Positions 6,498-14,679 are shown, counted from the stretch's first letter. The stretch: 14,799 nucleotides of DNA from Lysobacterales bacterium UBA5700 (GCA_002420085.1 DIHI01000158.1:10341-25139); one strand, 5' to 3'. The notes: a model not told the origin generated them from the sequence alone. Numbers and translations: made by a program.

Positions 6498-8742
6498 CGA
6501 TGCTCACCTCCATCGAGCGATACCCCTCTTCATGCAAGGCCCGGATCACCCGCGCCTGGATTTCGGCATCCGGACAGACGGCAATGAACGAGCCGCCACC
6601 GCCACCGCCGGTCAGCTTGGCGCCGAGCGCACCGGCATTGCGGGCAATCTGGACCATTTCCTCGATCTCCCAGCACGACACCTGCAAGGCGTTGAGCAGG
6701 CCCTGGCAGACGTTCATCAGTTCGCCCATCTGCTCCAGATCGCCGCGCTCAACCGCTTCCGCGCCTTGCAGACTGAGGCTGTCGATCTCATTGAAGATAC
6801 GGTCGTAAAGTTTCGGATTCTTTTCCCAGGCGGTGCGCACCCGAGCCACCATCTTGGCGGTCAGGCTCTCGACTCCGCTGATTCCGATCACCAGTGGAAT
6901 CCGATGCGGGACGACCAGTTCACGTTTGAACGGCGGCTCGCCACGCTTGAACATCAGGAAGCGGCCATAGGTGGCGACCGTGTTGTCGATCCCGGATGGG
7001 TTGCCGTGGGCGACCTTCTCGCACTCGTAGGCCATGGCATTGACCTGCTCGTCACTGAGACCGAGCCGATAGTGCAGGTCGAGCGCGCGGGTGATGGCGA
7101 CCGCGATCGCCGCCGAACTGCCGAGGCCCATCGCGCGCGGCAGGTTCGGGAAGATCTCGATCTGCATGGCTCGATCGATCAGGCCGAGGCGCTCCAGAAT
7201 CAGTGCGATCGGCTTCTCGAAGGAGTGTCGCTGTTCCGGGCGCTCGTGCAGGCGCTGCTCGACACCCCAGCGCGGAATGATGATGTCGATGCCCTCACGG
7301 GCATCCTTGACCCTGGCCTGGATCGCCATCGGCACCGGTGCTGCAACCGCATGAGCACCGTAGACGACGGCATGTTCGCCGAACAGGATCACCTTGCCGT
7401 AGCCGACGCCGCGCTGTTCGGCGTCGATCGGCTCCGGTGCAGCGGCGGTGCCGGTCTGGCGCTCGGCCTCACGCAGGATTTCGTGGGCTTTCCAGATCTT
7501 GATCTCACCGGAATCGATCAACCGCTCGACCACCGTATCGAACAGGTGCGGCGGTGCGCCGGCCGCTGTGGCGACACTGCGTGCGTGCAGGGTCATGTGG
7601 CCCTGCTGGATGCCATCGGTGACCAGGGCACGCAGGGCCGCGAAATTCTGCGCCAACCCGACGGCCCCCATCAGTTCGGCCAACTCACGGGCACCCGCCA
7701 CCCGCGACAGCCGCAGATTCAGGGCAACGCTGGGGTTGGATTGCAGGGGACCGCCGACCGTACCGACCTTGATCGGAATCTCCAGTTCACCGACCAGATT
7801 GCCGTCGTCGTCCTTGTACCAGCGGGTCAACGAGGCATAGCGACCGTCGCGGGCAGCATAGGCATGCGCGGCCGCCTCGATCGCTCGCCAGTCGTTGCCG
7901 GTCGCCAGGGCGACCGCATCGACGCCATTCATGATCCCCTTGTTGTGGGTGGCGGCCCGGTAGGGATCGACCACGGCCAGATCATTGGCCAGGATGATGC
8001 CGTCGCGCACCTGCTCGCCCTCGTACCCCTTGCCGGCCAGGGCACGGGCCGGAATCACCGCACGCGCGCGGACCAGGGCACGATCGGTCAGATTGGACAG
8101 GATGCGCAGAAACACCTTGCCGTCGGTGATGCTCTCGACCAGCGGCGCCACCCCCTCGCACATGGTATTGACCAGATTGGCGCCCATCGCGTCGCAGGTG
8201 TTGACCAGCAGGTGGACGACGATCATGTCCAGGCCGGTGCTGGGCGAACGGTGGCTGTGGATTTCCAGATCCTTCGCTCCACCACCGCGCGCGACCATGT
8301 TCGGATGCAGGCTGTTGGCGAGATTGATGATCTCGTCCTTGCGCCGGAGCAGGTCGGCCTTGGCGCGGACGGTGTTGGCGGCATCGACGATCTGTATCTG
8401 GCCGATCAGGATCGGCTCGGTGCTCTCGACCCGGAAGCCGCCACAGCCACGGACAATCTTGGCGGCGGCACTGAGGGCGGCGACGATCGAAGGCTCCTCG
8501 ACCGCCATCGGCACCAGATATTCACGATCATTGACCAGGAAATTCAGACCCAGACCCATCGGCAGGCCAAGCACGCCGATCACGTTCTCGATCATCTTGT
8601 CGGCACGGTGCGGCTTGAGCGTGTGCTCGCCGCTGGCCAACAGCCGATAGTCATCCTCCGACAGCAGGCCACGCTCATGCACCGCACGGGCGCGCTCGTC
8701 GAGGGTCATCTTGTAGAAAGCGGGAATCCGGGATTGCTCCAT
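6490..8742 (-). CDS. HMG-CoA reductase (class II) fused to mevalonate kinase
   Basis: One continuous frame of 750 residues holds two enzymes. Residues 1 to about 428 are a class II HMG-CoA reductase. It aligns almost without gaps to remembered Pseudomonas mevalonii MvaA: E83 (VEEPSIVAA), K268 (ATHNKGIMNG), D284 (TGNDWRAIEA) and H382 (GHMTLHAR) are the catalytic set, and DAMGAN is at 184-189. After a linker (about 429-447), residues 448-750 form a GHMP-family mevalonate kinase: GKVILFGEHAVVYG at 449-462 with K450, PRAMGLGSSAAIA at 535-547, D586 in GNPSGIDNT, and KLTGGGGGG at 709-717. It would convert HMG-CoA to mevalonate and then to mevalonate 5-phosphate. No stop codon or frameshift lies between the halves, and both have full-length motifs. 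ATG at 8742 has GGAG upstream and sits two bases after the phosphomevalonate kinase stop. The reductase position matching the NADH-selecting D146 is H146, hinting at NADPH use. Confidence 0.95.
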   Translation of the reverse strand: MEQSRIPAFYKMTLDERARAVHERGLLSEDDYRLLASGEHTLKPHRADKMIENVIGVLGLPMGLGLNFLVNDREYLVPMAVEEPSIVAALSAAAKIVRGCGGFRVESTEPILIGQIQIVDAANTVRAKADLLRRKDEIINLANSLHPNMVARGGGAKDLEIHSHRSPSTGLDMIVVHLLVNTCDAMGANLVNTMCEGVAPLVESITDGKVFLRILSNLTDRALVRARAVIPARALAGKGYEGEQVRDGIILANDLAVVDPYRAATHNKGIMNGVDAVALATGNDWRAIEAAAHAYAARDGRYASLTRWYKDDDGNLVGELEIPIKVGTVGGPLQSNPSVALNLRLSRVAGARELAELMGAVGLAQNFAALRALVTDGIQQGHMTLHARSVATAAGAPPHLFDTVVERLIDSGEIKIWKAHEILREAERQTGTAAAPEPIDAEQRGVGYGKVILFGEHAVVYGAHAVAAPVPMAIQARVKDAREGIDIIIPRWGVEQRLHERPEQRHSFEKPIALILERLGLIDRAMQIEIFPNLPRAMGLGSSAAIAVAITRALDLHYRLGLSDEQVNAMAYECEKVAHGNPSGIDNTVATYGRFLMFKRGEPPFKRELVVPHRIPLVIGISGVESLTAKMVARVRTAWEKNPKLYDRIFNEIDSLSLQGAEAVERGDLEQMGELMNVCQGLLNALQVSCWEIEEMVQIARNAGALGAKLTGGGGGGSFIAVCPDAEIQARVIRALHEEGYRSMEVSIGG

Positions 8743-8744
8743 GC

Positions 8745-9803
8745 TCAGCTCTCCGAAGCGGTATGCCATTGTAGATGCAGGCCGGCCCGGCTCGCTGCCA
8801 GCGGCAGCACACGGTATCCGGATGTACGGGCGTGCCGGGCCAGACCGGCGAGTGCGTCGATATCGGTGGCGGCGGCCATGGCGATGTCGCCACCCCCGGC
8901 CCCGGATGGCTTGAAGGCAATGCCATGGCGGGTGGCCCATTGCGCCAGCCGGCGATGGTCGTCGGTCCAGATCGGCAGCCCGGCGGCTTCGCCCAGATCG
9001 GCCATGGCCCGACCGTAGGCATCGATGATCGCCAGCAAGGCCGAGCCATCGGCACGCCGCACGGCTCGCAGGCCGGCCTCGGCAAGATCGGCCATGGTGG
9101 CCATCCGGCGCTGGCAATCATCGCCCCGACGATGACGGTAGCCGGCCATGCCGGCCAGAAAATTCGTGGTCGAGGCTGATCGACCGAGCCAGATCCACAT
9201 CCATTCCACGCCCTCCGGAACGACCAGCGACTCGACCTCGGCCATCGCGCCCGGCCGATACGCGATCAGGCCACCGAACACACTGGCCGCGACATCGGCG
9301 CCGCTGCCCTGCCCGCCCTGGATGTCGCGATGCAGGGCGATCATCCGATCGAGGCAATCGCGCGGCGCCGGATCGGTCCGACCCGGCCCACTGGCCAGTG
9401 CCTGCCAGGCCCCGGCCAGCGCCACGGCCAGCGCGGCACTGGAGCCCAGGCCGAGTTTCTCGCCGGTATCGGCATCGAAGCAGTCGCGGGTGTCGATGAC
9501 GACATCAAGACCCCCGTCGGAACCGATCATCGGCGACCCGAGGGCATTCAGGAGGGTGGTGACATAGGCCAGGCTCGGGCCGATCGAGTCATCGCACCAC
9601 TGCACCCGGCCCTGGCCATCGAAATCGAATCCGACCGGTTGCGGGGCCACCGGCAGTGCCCGCAGTCGATGCGGCCGACCCGGCCGCCACGAAACCCGCA
9701 CCTCGGTCTGACGATCGATCGCCTGGACCAGGGCGGGCGCACCGTCGAGCACGGCATATTCACCCAGCACGATCAGCTTGCCCGGCGCGCGCGCGGTCAG
9801 CAC
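8745..9803 (-). CDS. Phosphomevalonate kinase (ERG8-type, GHMP family)
   Basis: It phosphorylates mevalonate 5-phosphate to the 5-diphosphate using ATP. The 352-residue product shows GHMP motif 1 (APGKLIVLGEYAVLDG, 6-21), the ATP-binding loop KLGLGSSAALAVAL (116-129), the QGSGADVAASVFGG block (165-178) typical of this kinase, and motif 3 KPSGAGGGD (298-306). The last distinguishes it from mevalonate kinase. The start is GTG at 9803: the frame stays open much further upstream, but only here do the kinase motifs begin, and GGAG lies eight bases before. It overlaps the decarboxylase stop by seven bases and ends two bases before the HMGR-kinase start, so translation is probably coupled on both sides. 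Confidence 0.93.
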   Translation of the reverse strand: MLTARAPGKLIVLGEYAVLDGAPALVQAIDRQTEVRVSWRPGRPHRLRALPVAPQPVGFDFDGQGRVQWCDDSIGPSLAYVTTLLNALGSPMIGSDGGLDVVIDTRDCFDADTGEKLGLGSSAALAVALAGAWQALASGPGRTDPAPRDCLDRMIALHRDIQGGQGSGADVAASVFGGLIAYRPGAMAEVESLVVPEGVEWMWIWLGRSASTTNFLAGMAGYRHRRGDDCQRRMATMADLAEAGLRAVRRADGSALLAIIDAYGRAMADLGEAAGLPIWTDDHRRLAQWATRHGIAFKPSGAGGGDIAMAAATDIDALAGLARHARTSGYRVLPLAASRAGLHLQWHTASES

Positions 9804-10789
9804 CGCGCGTGCTCCGGCAGCACCATGGCCGCCGGGCCGAGCCCGGTGCGCACGATCTCGACCACGCCGGGCACCGCCGCCAACACCTCGGCCACCCGTG
9901 ACTCGGCCTCCGGCAGGCAGACCGCCTTGACCTGTGGTCCGGCGTCGATGGTGAAGAACACCGGCACACCGTCCTGGCGCAACACTCGCACCGCCTGGAT
10001 GGCCGCGATCGTCGCCGGGTTGAAATACAGCACGCCCGGCCGGGCGGCCAGCGCCGATGCATGCATCTTCAGGCAACTGAATTCCGAGACCTCGGCCAAT
10101 CGATCGAAATCGCGCTCGGCGATAGCCACCCGGGCCTCGGCCAGATCGGCCTCGGCGCCCTCGACCCAGGCCGAGAAGTACGGCGAGGTCTCGGCAGTCT
10201 GGGCCATGCCGTCCCGCGAAGAAACCCGCTTCGCTCCGCGATCGGTGATCGCGATGACCACCCGCAACGGCCATTCGGCGCCAGCCAGCAGTGGTCTGGC
10301 GATGGCATCGTGGCCATCGTCGGCATGCCCGCGCGCCATCTCGACATAGCCGCCGAAGATCGAACGTGCCGCCGACCCCGACCCCCGACGCGCCAGTTCG
10401 GAAAGCTGCTCGGCCGACAACCCGAGGCCGAGCGCAGCATCAGCCGCCACCACCAGGGCAGCAAAACCCGAAGCCGAAGAGGCCAGACCGGCGCCGGTCG
10501 GAAAATTGTTCACGCTCTCGACCGTAGCTCGCCACGTTACCCCGGCACGGGCGCGCAACAGATCCAGCGTGGCCGTCACCTTGGTGGTCGTGCCGGGATC
10601 GCTGCGACCATCGAGGCGAACCGCATCGCCGGTCAGATTCGGATCGAACTCCACCCGGGTTTCGCTGGCCAGTCCTTCGAGTGTGATCGACAGCGAACCG
10701 ACTGCTGGCAGGTTGAACGGACCCGGTCGCTTGCCCCAATACTTGACCAGGGCGATGTTGGCGTGCGCCCGCGCCCATGCCCGGCTCAT
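9797..10789 (-). CDS. mvaD: Diphosphomevalonate decarboxylase
   Basis: It converts mevalonate 5-diphosphate to IPP with ATP, releasing CO2 and phosphate. Seen in 330 residues: ANIALVKYWGKR (10-21), a signature of this enzyme; the ATP loop NFPTGAGLASSASGFAAL (95-112); GSGSAARSIFGG (136-147); and D282 in FTIDAGPQVK, the catalytic aspartate of the family. Because a phosphomevalonate kinase is encoded next door, the diphosphate substrate is more likely than the monophosphate used by archaeal-type decarboxylases. The ATG at 10789 overlaps the sulfotransferase stop as ATGA and has GAGG seven bases upstream. Length is typical. Confidence 0.95.
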   Translation of the reverse strand: MSRAWARAHANIALVKYWGKRPGPFNLPAVGSLSITLEGLASETRVEFDPNLTGDAVRLDGRSDPGTTTKVTATLDLLRARAGVTWRATVESVNNFPTGAGLASSASGFAALVVAADAALGLGLSAEQLSELARRGSGSAARSIFGGYVEMARGHADDGHDAIARPLLAGAEWPLRVVIAITDRGAKRVSSRDGMAQTAETSPYFSAWVEGAEADLAEARVAIAERDFDRLAEVSEFSCLKMHASALAARPGVLYFNPATIAAIQAVRVLRQDGVPVFFTIDAGPQVKAVCLPEAESRVAEVLAAVPGVVEIVRTGLGPAAMVLPEHARC

Positions 10790-11904
10790 CGCGGCGCCTC
10801 GTAGTTCCAGGCGCGAACGAACCGCCCCCAGTGCGCATCGACCAGTTCGATCGCATCATCAGGAAAGCGATGGGCATTCTTGGCATAGCCACTCACCGCA
10901 CCCAGGTGGCTGGCAAAGGCCGGCGCAGCGGCCTCGAAACCGGGCAGATCCAGCGTCCGATAGATGCGTTCGAGTTGCTCCATCGGTCGGGCCTCCAGGT
11001 CTTCAAAACTGATTTCCAGGTAACGGGACGCCGGCAGATCGGCGACATCACGTTCGAGGGCATCGATCATGCGCGGATAGGTTTCCAGGACCAGATCATC
11101 GGCCAGGGAGGGTCGATATGGCTGGAGCGCCAGTTTGGGCAGCAACGCCCGATAGAACCGGCGGGTTGATTGAAACACCACATACGGATTGCGGCGGATG
11201 TGGACGAAGCGCGCGTCTGGCCAGAGCGTTCGCAACAGGGCGACTCGACCGGTATAGACCGGATTCTTGATCAGCAGGCGTGTTCCCGGCCGTTCGATCC
11301 TGAGCTTGTCGCAGTAATGCCGCAAACGGCGCTGCCAGCGCGCCAGGATGGCCGGCTCAAGACCCTCGAAGAACACTCCGCGCCGATAGTGCCACTCGAA
11401 GCGATCGGGGAAGTACAGACCGTGGTAGTAGGACAGGTTCTGCATCGCCGCCAGCGCGATCTCGTCTTCCTGCGGCGCGTCCTCGGTGACCGCGACCCGG
11501 TCGATGTAACGATCTTCGGGCAAGGCGCGCTTGAGCATGGGCCGCAACAACCGGCCGAGCAGCAGGAAATCCCAAGGCAATCCGGTGGCGAACGGCGACG
11601 GCCAGGCAAACTGCGGATCGCGACTCAACAGATTGAACAGATGGGTCGTACCGCTGCGCCAATGACCGAGGATGAAGACCGGCGGCGGCGGCTCGGGCAA
11701 ATGGCGAGAACGCCGAGCAACCCAGGCCCGCTCCAGCAGCGACAGTGGGACACGAGCCAGGCCGGACGCCAGCAAGGCCGCAGCCAGTGGCCAGACCTTG
11801 ACCGGCAGCCGGCCATTGCCGGACAGCGCGCGGACCAGGGTCGCCGGATCGGCACCGAACAGGGGGTGATTCCAGGTCGGCGTGGGAGCGTGGTGCGTGG
11901 TCAA
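10786..11904 (-). CDS. PAPS-dependent sulfotransferase
   Basis: It belongs to the sulfotransferase family (Sulfotransfer_3-like), which moves sulfate from 3'-phosphoadenosine 5'-phosphosulfate to a hydroxyl or amine. With the start used here (372 residues), the 5'-phosphosulfate loop is ILGHWRSGTTHLFNLL (78-93) and the 3'-phosphate region is RFVHIRRNPYVVFQST (232-247), with R238 and S246. It has no signal peptide or clear membrane anchor. I chose TTG at 11904, with GGAA eight bases upstream, because the recognisable protein begins just after it; a GTG at 12027 would add 41 low-complexity residues. The gene is first in the minus-strand train and its stop overlaps the decarboxylase start (ATGA). 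The acceptor is unknown; position suggests an isoprenoid or hopanoid alcohol, which is inference only. Confidence 0.85.
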   Translation of the reverse strand: MTTHHAPTPTWNHPLFGADPATLVRALSGNGRLPVKVWPLAAALLASGLARVPLSLLERAWVARRSRHLPEPPPPVFILGHWRSGTTHLFNLLSRDPQFAWPSPFATGLPWDFLLLGRLLRPMLKRALPEDRYIDRVAVTEDAPQEDEIALAAMQNLSYYHGLYFPDRFEWHYRRGVFFEGLEPAILARWQRRLRHYCDKLRIERPGTRLLIKNPVYTGRVALLRTLWPDARFVHIRRNPYVVFQSTRRFYRALLPKLALQPYRPSLADDLVLETYPRMIDALERDVADLPASRYLEISFEDLEARPMEQLERIYRTLDLPGFEAAAPAFASHLGAVSGYAKNAHRFPDDAIELVDAHWGRFVRAWNYEAPR

Positions 11905-12182
11905 GGCAAGGATTCCGGGGGTCGAGGCATGGCGGTTGGGATTGCGATGACGGTGGCGTTCAGGGCTTGCGGCCGTACACGAATCTGCCGGCACGACCCA
12001 GCCGGACCGACCTGCACAGCGCGCCACCGCACTGCGATCATGGCCGACATGGGACCGAACAGCACCGACAATGTTCCCGACCCGAACGATCTCGACCCGA
12101 CCCCGGTTTCGTTCATCACACCAGCACGACCGGAAACCTGGGCTAGGATGTCGCGATTTCGCAACTCGGGATTTTACCAGCG
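11905..12182. promoter_or_regulatory. Divergent intergenic region between sulfotransferase and hpnA-like genes
   Basis: These 278 bases separate two divergently read genes, so promoters for both the mevalonate operon and the hpnA-like gene should lie here. TAGGAT at 12144-12149 is a fair -10 candidate for the plus-strand gene, but I find no well-placed -35. No clear promoter or dyad operator is visible for the minus strand. An 87-codon minus-strand frame (12164-11901) crosses the region but has weak coding character. Confidence 0.35.
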
Positions 12183-13181
12183 ATGGACCTCATCACCGGC
12201 GGCAGCGGCTTCATCGGCGGACATCTGGCCCAGCGCCTGAGCGAACTCGGCAGCCCGGTCCGCGTGCTGGACATCAAACCACCGCCGCACCCCCTGCCGG
12301 GCGTGGACTACCGGCTCGGCTCGATCACCGATCGCACCGCCGTGACCGAAGCCATGCGCGGCTGTCGTCGCGTGTTCCACCTGGCAGCCCTGTCGGGCCT
12401 GTGGGGACCGGACAAGGCTGCCTTCCTCAGCATCAACCGCGACGGCACCCGCACCGTGTTGCAGGCCGCCCGCACCGAAGGCGTCGAGACCGTGGTCCAC
12501 ACATCCACCGAATCGATCCTGATCGCCATGGGTCGCGGTCGTCGTCCACAAGTGGTCAATGAAGACACCCAACTGCACCTCGACCAGATGGCCGGCGCCT
12601 ATTGCCGAGGCAAGTACCTCGCCGAAGCCGAAGCCCGTGCCGCCGCCGATGCCGGACAACGGGTGGTGATCGTCAACCCGACCGTACCGATCGGCCCAGG
12701 CGACCCCTGGCAGACACCACCGACCCGAATGCTGCTCGGCTTCCTCACCGGACGTCACCCGGCCTACCTCGACACCTGTCTGAACCTCGCCGATGCCCGC
12801 GACATCGCCGAAGGCCACCGCCTGGCCGCCGAACACGGCCAGCCAGGCCAGCGCTACATACTGGGCGCACATGACACGCCGCTATCAGACCTGCTCCGCA
12901 TGCTCGCACACCTGAGCGGCCGGCCCATGCCGAAACGGCGCGTCCCCTACCCGCTGGCCCTGGCTGTGGCCGTCATCGGCGAATGGCTGGCCGACCACAT
13001 CACCCATCGGCCGCCAGCGGCCCCACTGTCCGGCGTTCGCCTGGCCGGCATCCCGGTGCGCTTCGACAACCAGCGCAGCCGCACTGCCCTCGGCTGGCAG
13101 CCACGCCCACTCAGTGACAGCCTGCGTGATGCCATCGCCGACTTCCGTCAGCGCGGCCTCCTGCCCGAGCCGGACGCCTGA
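12183..13181 (+). CDS. hpnA: HpnA-like hopanoid-associated sugar epimerase/dehydrogenase (extended SDR)
   Basis: This is an extended short-chain dehydrogenase of the NAD-dependent epimerase/3-beta-hydroxysteroid dehydrogenase superfamily, 332 residues long. Seen: the NAD-binding motif GGSGFIG (6-12), D30 ending the second strand (dinucleotide ribose), HLAA (66-69), STES (108-111), the catalytic pair Y140/K144 in YCRGK, and VNPTVPIGPGD (164-174). NPTVPIGPGD, PAYLDTCLNL and YILGAH closely match the HpnA family pattern, whose members sit in hopanoid clusters and are thought to modify a sugar head group. A 3-beta-hydroxysteroid-type dehydrogenase acting on a lipid is the main alternative. It is divergent from the sulfotransferase-mevalonate operon, so it is not co-transcribed with hpnB and hpnH. 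The ATG at 12183 has only a weak upstream GGGA. Confidence 0.8.
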   Translation: MDLITGGSGFIGGHLAQRLSELGSPVRVLDIKPPPHPLPGVDYRLGSITDRTAVTEAMRGCRRVFHLAALSGLWGPDKAAFLSINRDGTRTVLQAARTEGVETVVHTSTESILIAMGRGRRPQVVNEDTQLHLDQMAGAYCRGKYLAEAEARAAADAGQRVVIVNPTVPIGPGDPWQTPPTRMLLGFLTGRHPAYLDTCLNLADARDIAEGHRLAAEHGQPGQRYILGAHDTPLSDLLRMLAHLSGRPMPKRRVPYPLALAVAVIGEWLADHITHRPPAAPLSGVRLAGIPVRFDNQRSRTALGWQPRPLSDSLRDAIADFRQRGLLPEPDA

Positions 13182-13202
13182 CCGGATATCACCATCGATC
13201 GC

Positions 13203-13583
13203 TCACTGCCCTTCCGGAGGCTGCCACAACTCGACCCGATTGCCTTCCGGGTCCATCACCCAACCGAACTTGCCGTACTCGCTGTCCTCGGTGCGCTCAT
13301 CGACCGCACAGCCCTCGGCACGCAGTGCCGCCAGCAGACCGGCCAGATCCTCGACCCGGTAATTGACCATGAACGGCGCCGGACTCGGATCGAAATAACT
13401 GCTGTCGGCATTGAAGATACTCCAGACCGTGACACCGCCCCCATCCCGATCGTCGCTCCAGCGGAACGCGGTTCCGCCCCACTCCTCGACCGCGATGCCG
13501 AGATGCCGTCGATACCACTCGCGCAACGCAACCGGATCGCGCCCCTTGATGAAGATCCCACCGATACCGGTGACCCGTTTCAT
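13203..13583 (-). CDS. VOC-family (glyoxalase/bleomycin resistance fold) protein
   Basis: This is a single-domain vicinal oxygen chelate protein of 126 residues. The paired beta-alpha-beta modules are visible: GIGGIFIKGRDPVALREWYRRHLGI at the N-terminus, and the second half from NYRVEDLAGLLAALRAEG to the closing WVMDPEGNRVELWQPP (108-123). The late glutamate E118 is the usual metal ligand position. Members include glyoxalases, dioxygenases and resistance proteins; nothing here picks a substrate. The ATG at 13583 is favoured by GGAGG seven bases upstream, although the frame stays open to an ATG at 13754. The gene converges on the hpnA-like gene, with only 21 bases between the two stops, and appears unrelated to isoprenoid synthesis. 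Confidence 0.88.
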   Translation of the reverse strand: MKRVTGIGGIFIKGRDPVALREWYRRHLGIAVEEWGGTAFRWSDDRDGGGVTVWSIFNADSSYFDPSPAPFMVNYRVEDLAGLLAALRAEGCAVDERTEDSEYGKFGWVMDPEGNRVELWQPPEGQ

Positions 13584-13590
13584 GCAGTGC

Positions 13591-13595
13591 CCTCC
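13591..13595 (-). promoter_or_regulatory. Ribosome binding site that fixes the VOC gene start
   Basis: GGAGG on the minus strand, seven bases before the ATG at 13583. It argues against the in-frame upstream ATG at 13754, which would add 57 residues unlike the family. Confidence 0.7.
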
Positions 13596-13794
13596 ATGAT
13601 GAATACCCGACGAAATGGCCGATGGACCGCCCCACACCAGCCAACCGGCAGCAGCCCCGCCGCTGCCGATGATGACCCGAACCTCCCCGGATGTCGAACC
13701 TCCCTTGATGCCGAACATTCGCAGCATGCAACACCACCTGCAGAGCCACTCCACATACGAGCGTCACAACTCGAATCGTCAGCACTCCGACCGC

Positions 13795-14679
13795 TCAACC
13801 ATCGGTCAGAGCAGCCAGCGCCAGCAACTCCGCATCGGAAAACCCAGCCGCTCGCCGAGCCGACAGATTGAACGGACCACGCACGACTCCCTGGCCGTGC
13901 TCGGCCAGCAAGCGCCGAAATTCCGTCAGCGGATCGAGCCCATCCCGACGGCAGCACCACACGAACCATCGGCTGCCGGCCGCAACATGTGGAATCTCCT
14001 CACGCAGGATGCGCTCCAGGATCTCCGCGCTGGCATGGTCACCGACTGCCTGCAAGCGGGCGATCATGGTCGGCGTCACATCGAGACCACGCGCCTCCAG
14101 CACGCGCGGCACCAGCGCCATCCGGGCACGACAACAGTCGCGCGTACGCACCGCCATCTGCCACAGCCCATCGTGACCGTCGAAATCACCATAGACCGCA
14201 CCAAGCTCGGCCATCCGCGTCTGTAACCACGTGAAATGGCGCGCCTCATCGACCGCCACCGCGACCCAATCTGCATGGAACTCCCACGGCATGTCTCGAA
14301 AACGACACACCGCGTCCCAGGCCAGATTGATGGCATTGAACTCGATGTGGGCAATGGCATGCAGGAACGCCGCCCGACCCTCCGGCGAACCAAGACCACG
14401 CTGCGGCAGCAATCGAGGCGCCACCAGACGTGGGCGAACCGGCCGACCCGGCTTCACCACCGCCGCAAGCTCTGACTCGAATTCAACTCCACCCTCAAAC
14501 TCGGCCCCACCCCTGGCGCTGACGCTGGCCCTGGCGTCGGTCTCAGACCCCGCCCGATCGGACTGCCCCGTTCCGTACCTGCCACGCAAGAAATCCTCAC
14601 CGACCTCACGAGTCAAGCGCAGCTTGGTCTCGACATCATCCTCCCTCAGACAACGCAGCGCAGCACTCGACAAATCCAT
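13795..14679 (-). CDS. DUF455 ferritin-like protein
   Basis: This is a ferritin-like four-helix protein of the DUF455 family, whose function is not established. Likely diiron ligands are visible in the helices: H111 and E113 in IAHIEFNAINLAWDA, E145 and H148 in VDEARHF, and E228 and H231 in REEIPHV. PGRPVRP (78-84), EGRAAFLHAIAHIE (100-113) and the closing RGPFNLSARRAAGFSDAEL (267-285) are family landmarks. Residues about 36-77 form a Gly/Ser/Glu-rich low-complexity stretch that I do not recall from other members. I chose ATG at 14679 (294 residues); a TTG at 14703 would add eight, and neither has a good ribosome binding site. It is read in the same direction as the VOC gene but 211 bases upstream of it, and that gap shows no gene. 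Confidence 0.87.
   Translation of the reverse strand: MDLSSAALRCLREDDVETKLRLTREVGEDFLRGRYGTGQSDRAGSETDARASVSARGGAEFEGGVEFESELAAVVKPGRPVRPRLVAPRLLPQRGLGSPEGRAAFLHAIAHIEFNAINLAWDAVCRFRDMPWEFHADWVAVAVDEARHFTWLQTRMAELGAVYGDFDGHDGLWQMAVRTRDCCRARMALVPRVLEARGLDVTPTMIARLQAVGDHASAEILERILREEIPHVAAGSRWFVWCCRRDGLDPLTEFRRLLAEHGQGVVRGPFNLSARRAAGFSDAELLALAALTDG

Noticed and set aside
6454..9018. Plus-strand open frame of 854 codons opposite the HMGR-kinase gene
   Set aside because: It mirrors a well-identified gene, has no recognisable domain and is rich in His/Gln/Arg/Asp as expected from antisense reading of high-GC codons.
8743..9117. Upstream extension of the HMGR-kinase frame
   Set aside because: It overlaps the phosphomevalonate kinase gene and is not reductase-like; ATG 8742 matches the known N-terminus of class II reductases.
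9804..10274. N-terminal extension of the phosphomevalonate kinase frame
   Set aside because: This part lies entirely within the decarboxylase gene in another frame and is Gly/Arg-rich without family similarity; the kinase motifs begin at GTG 9803.
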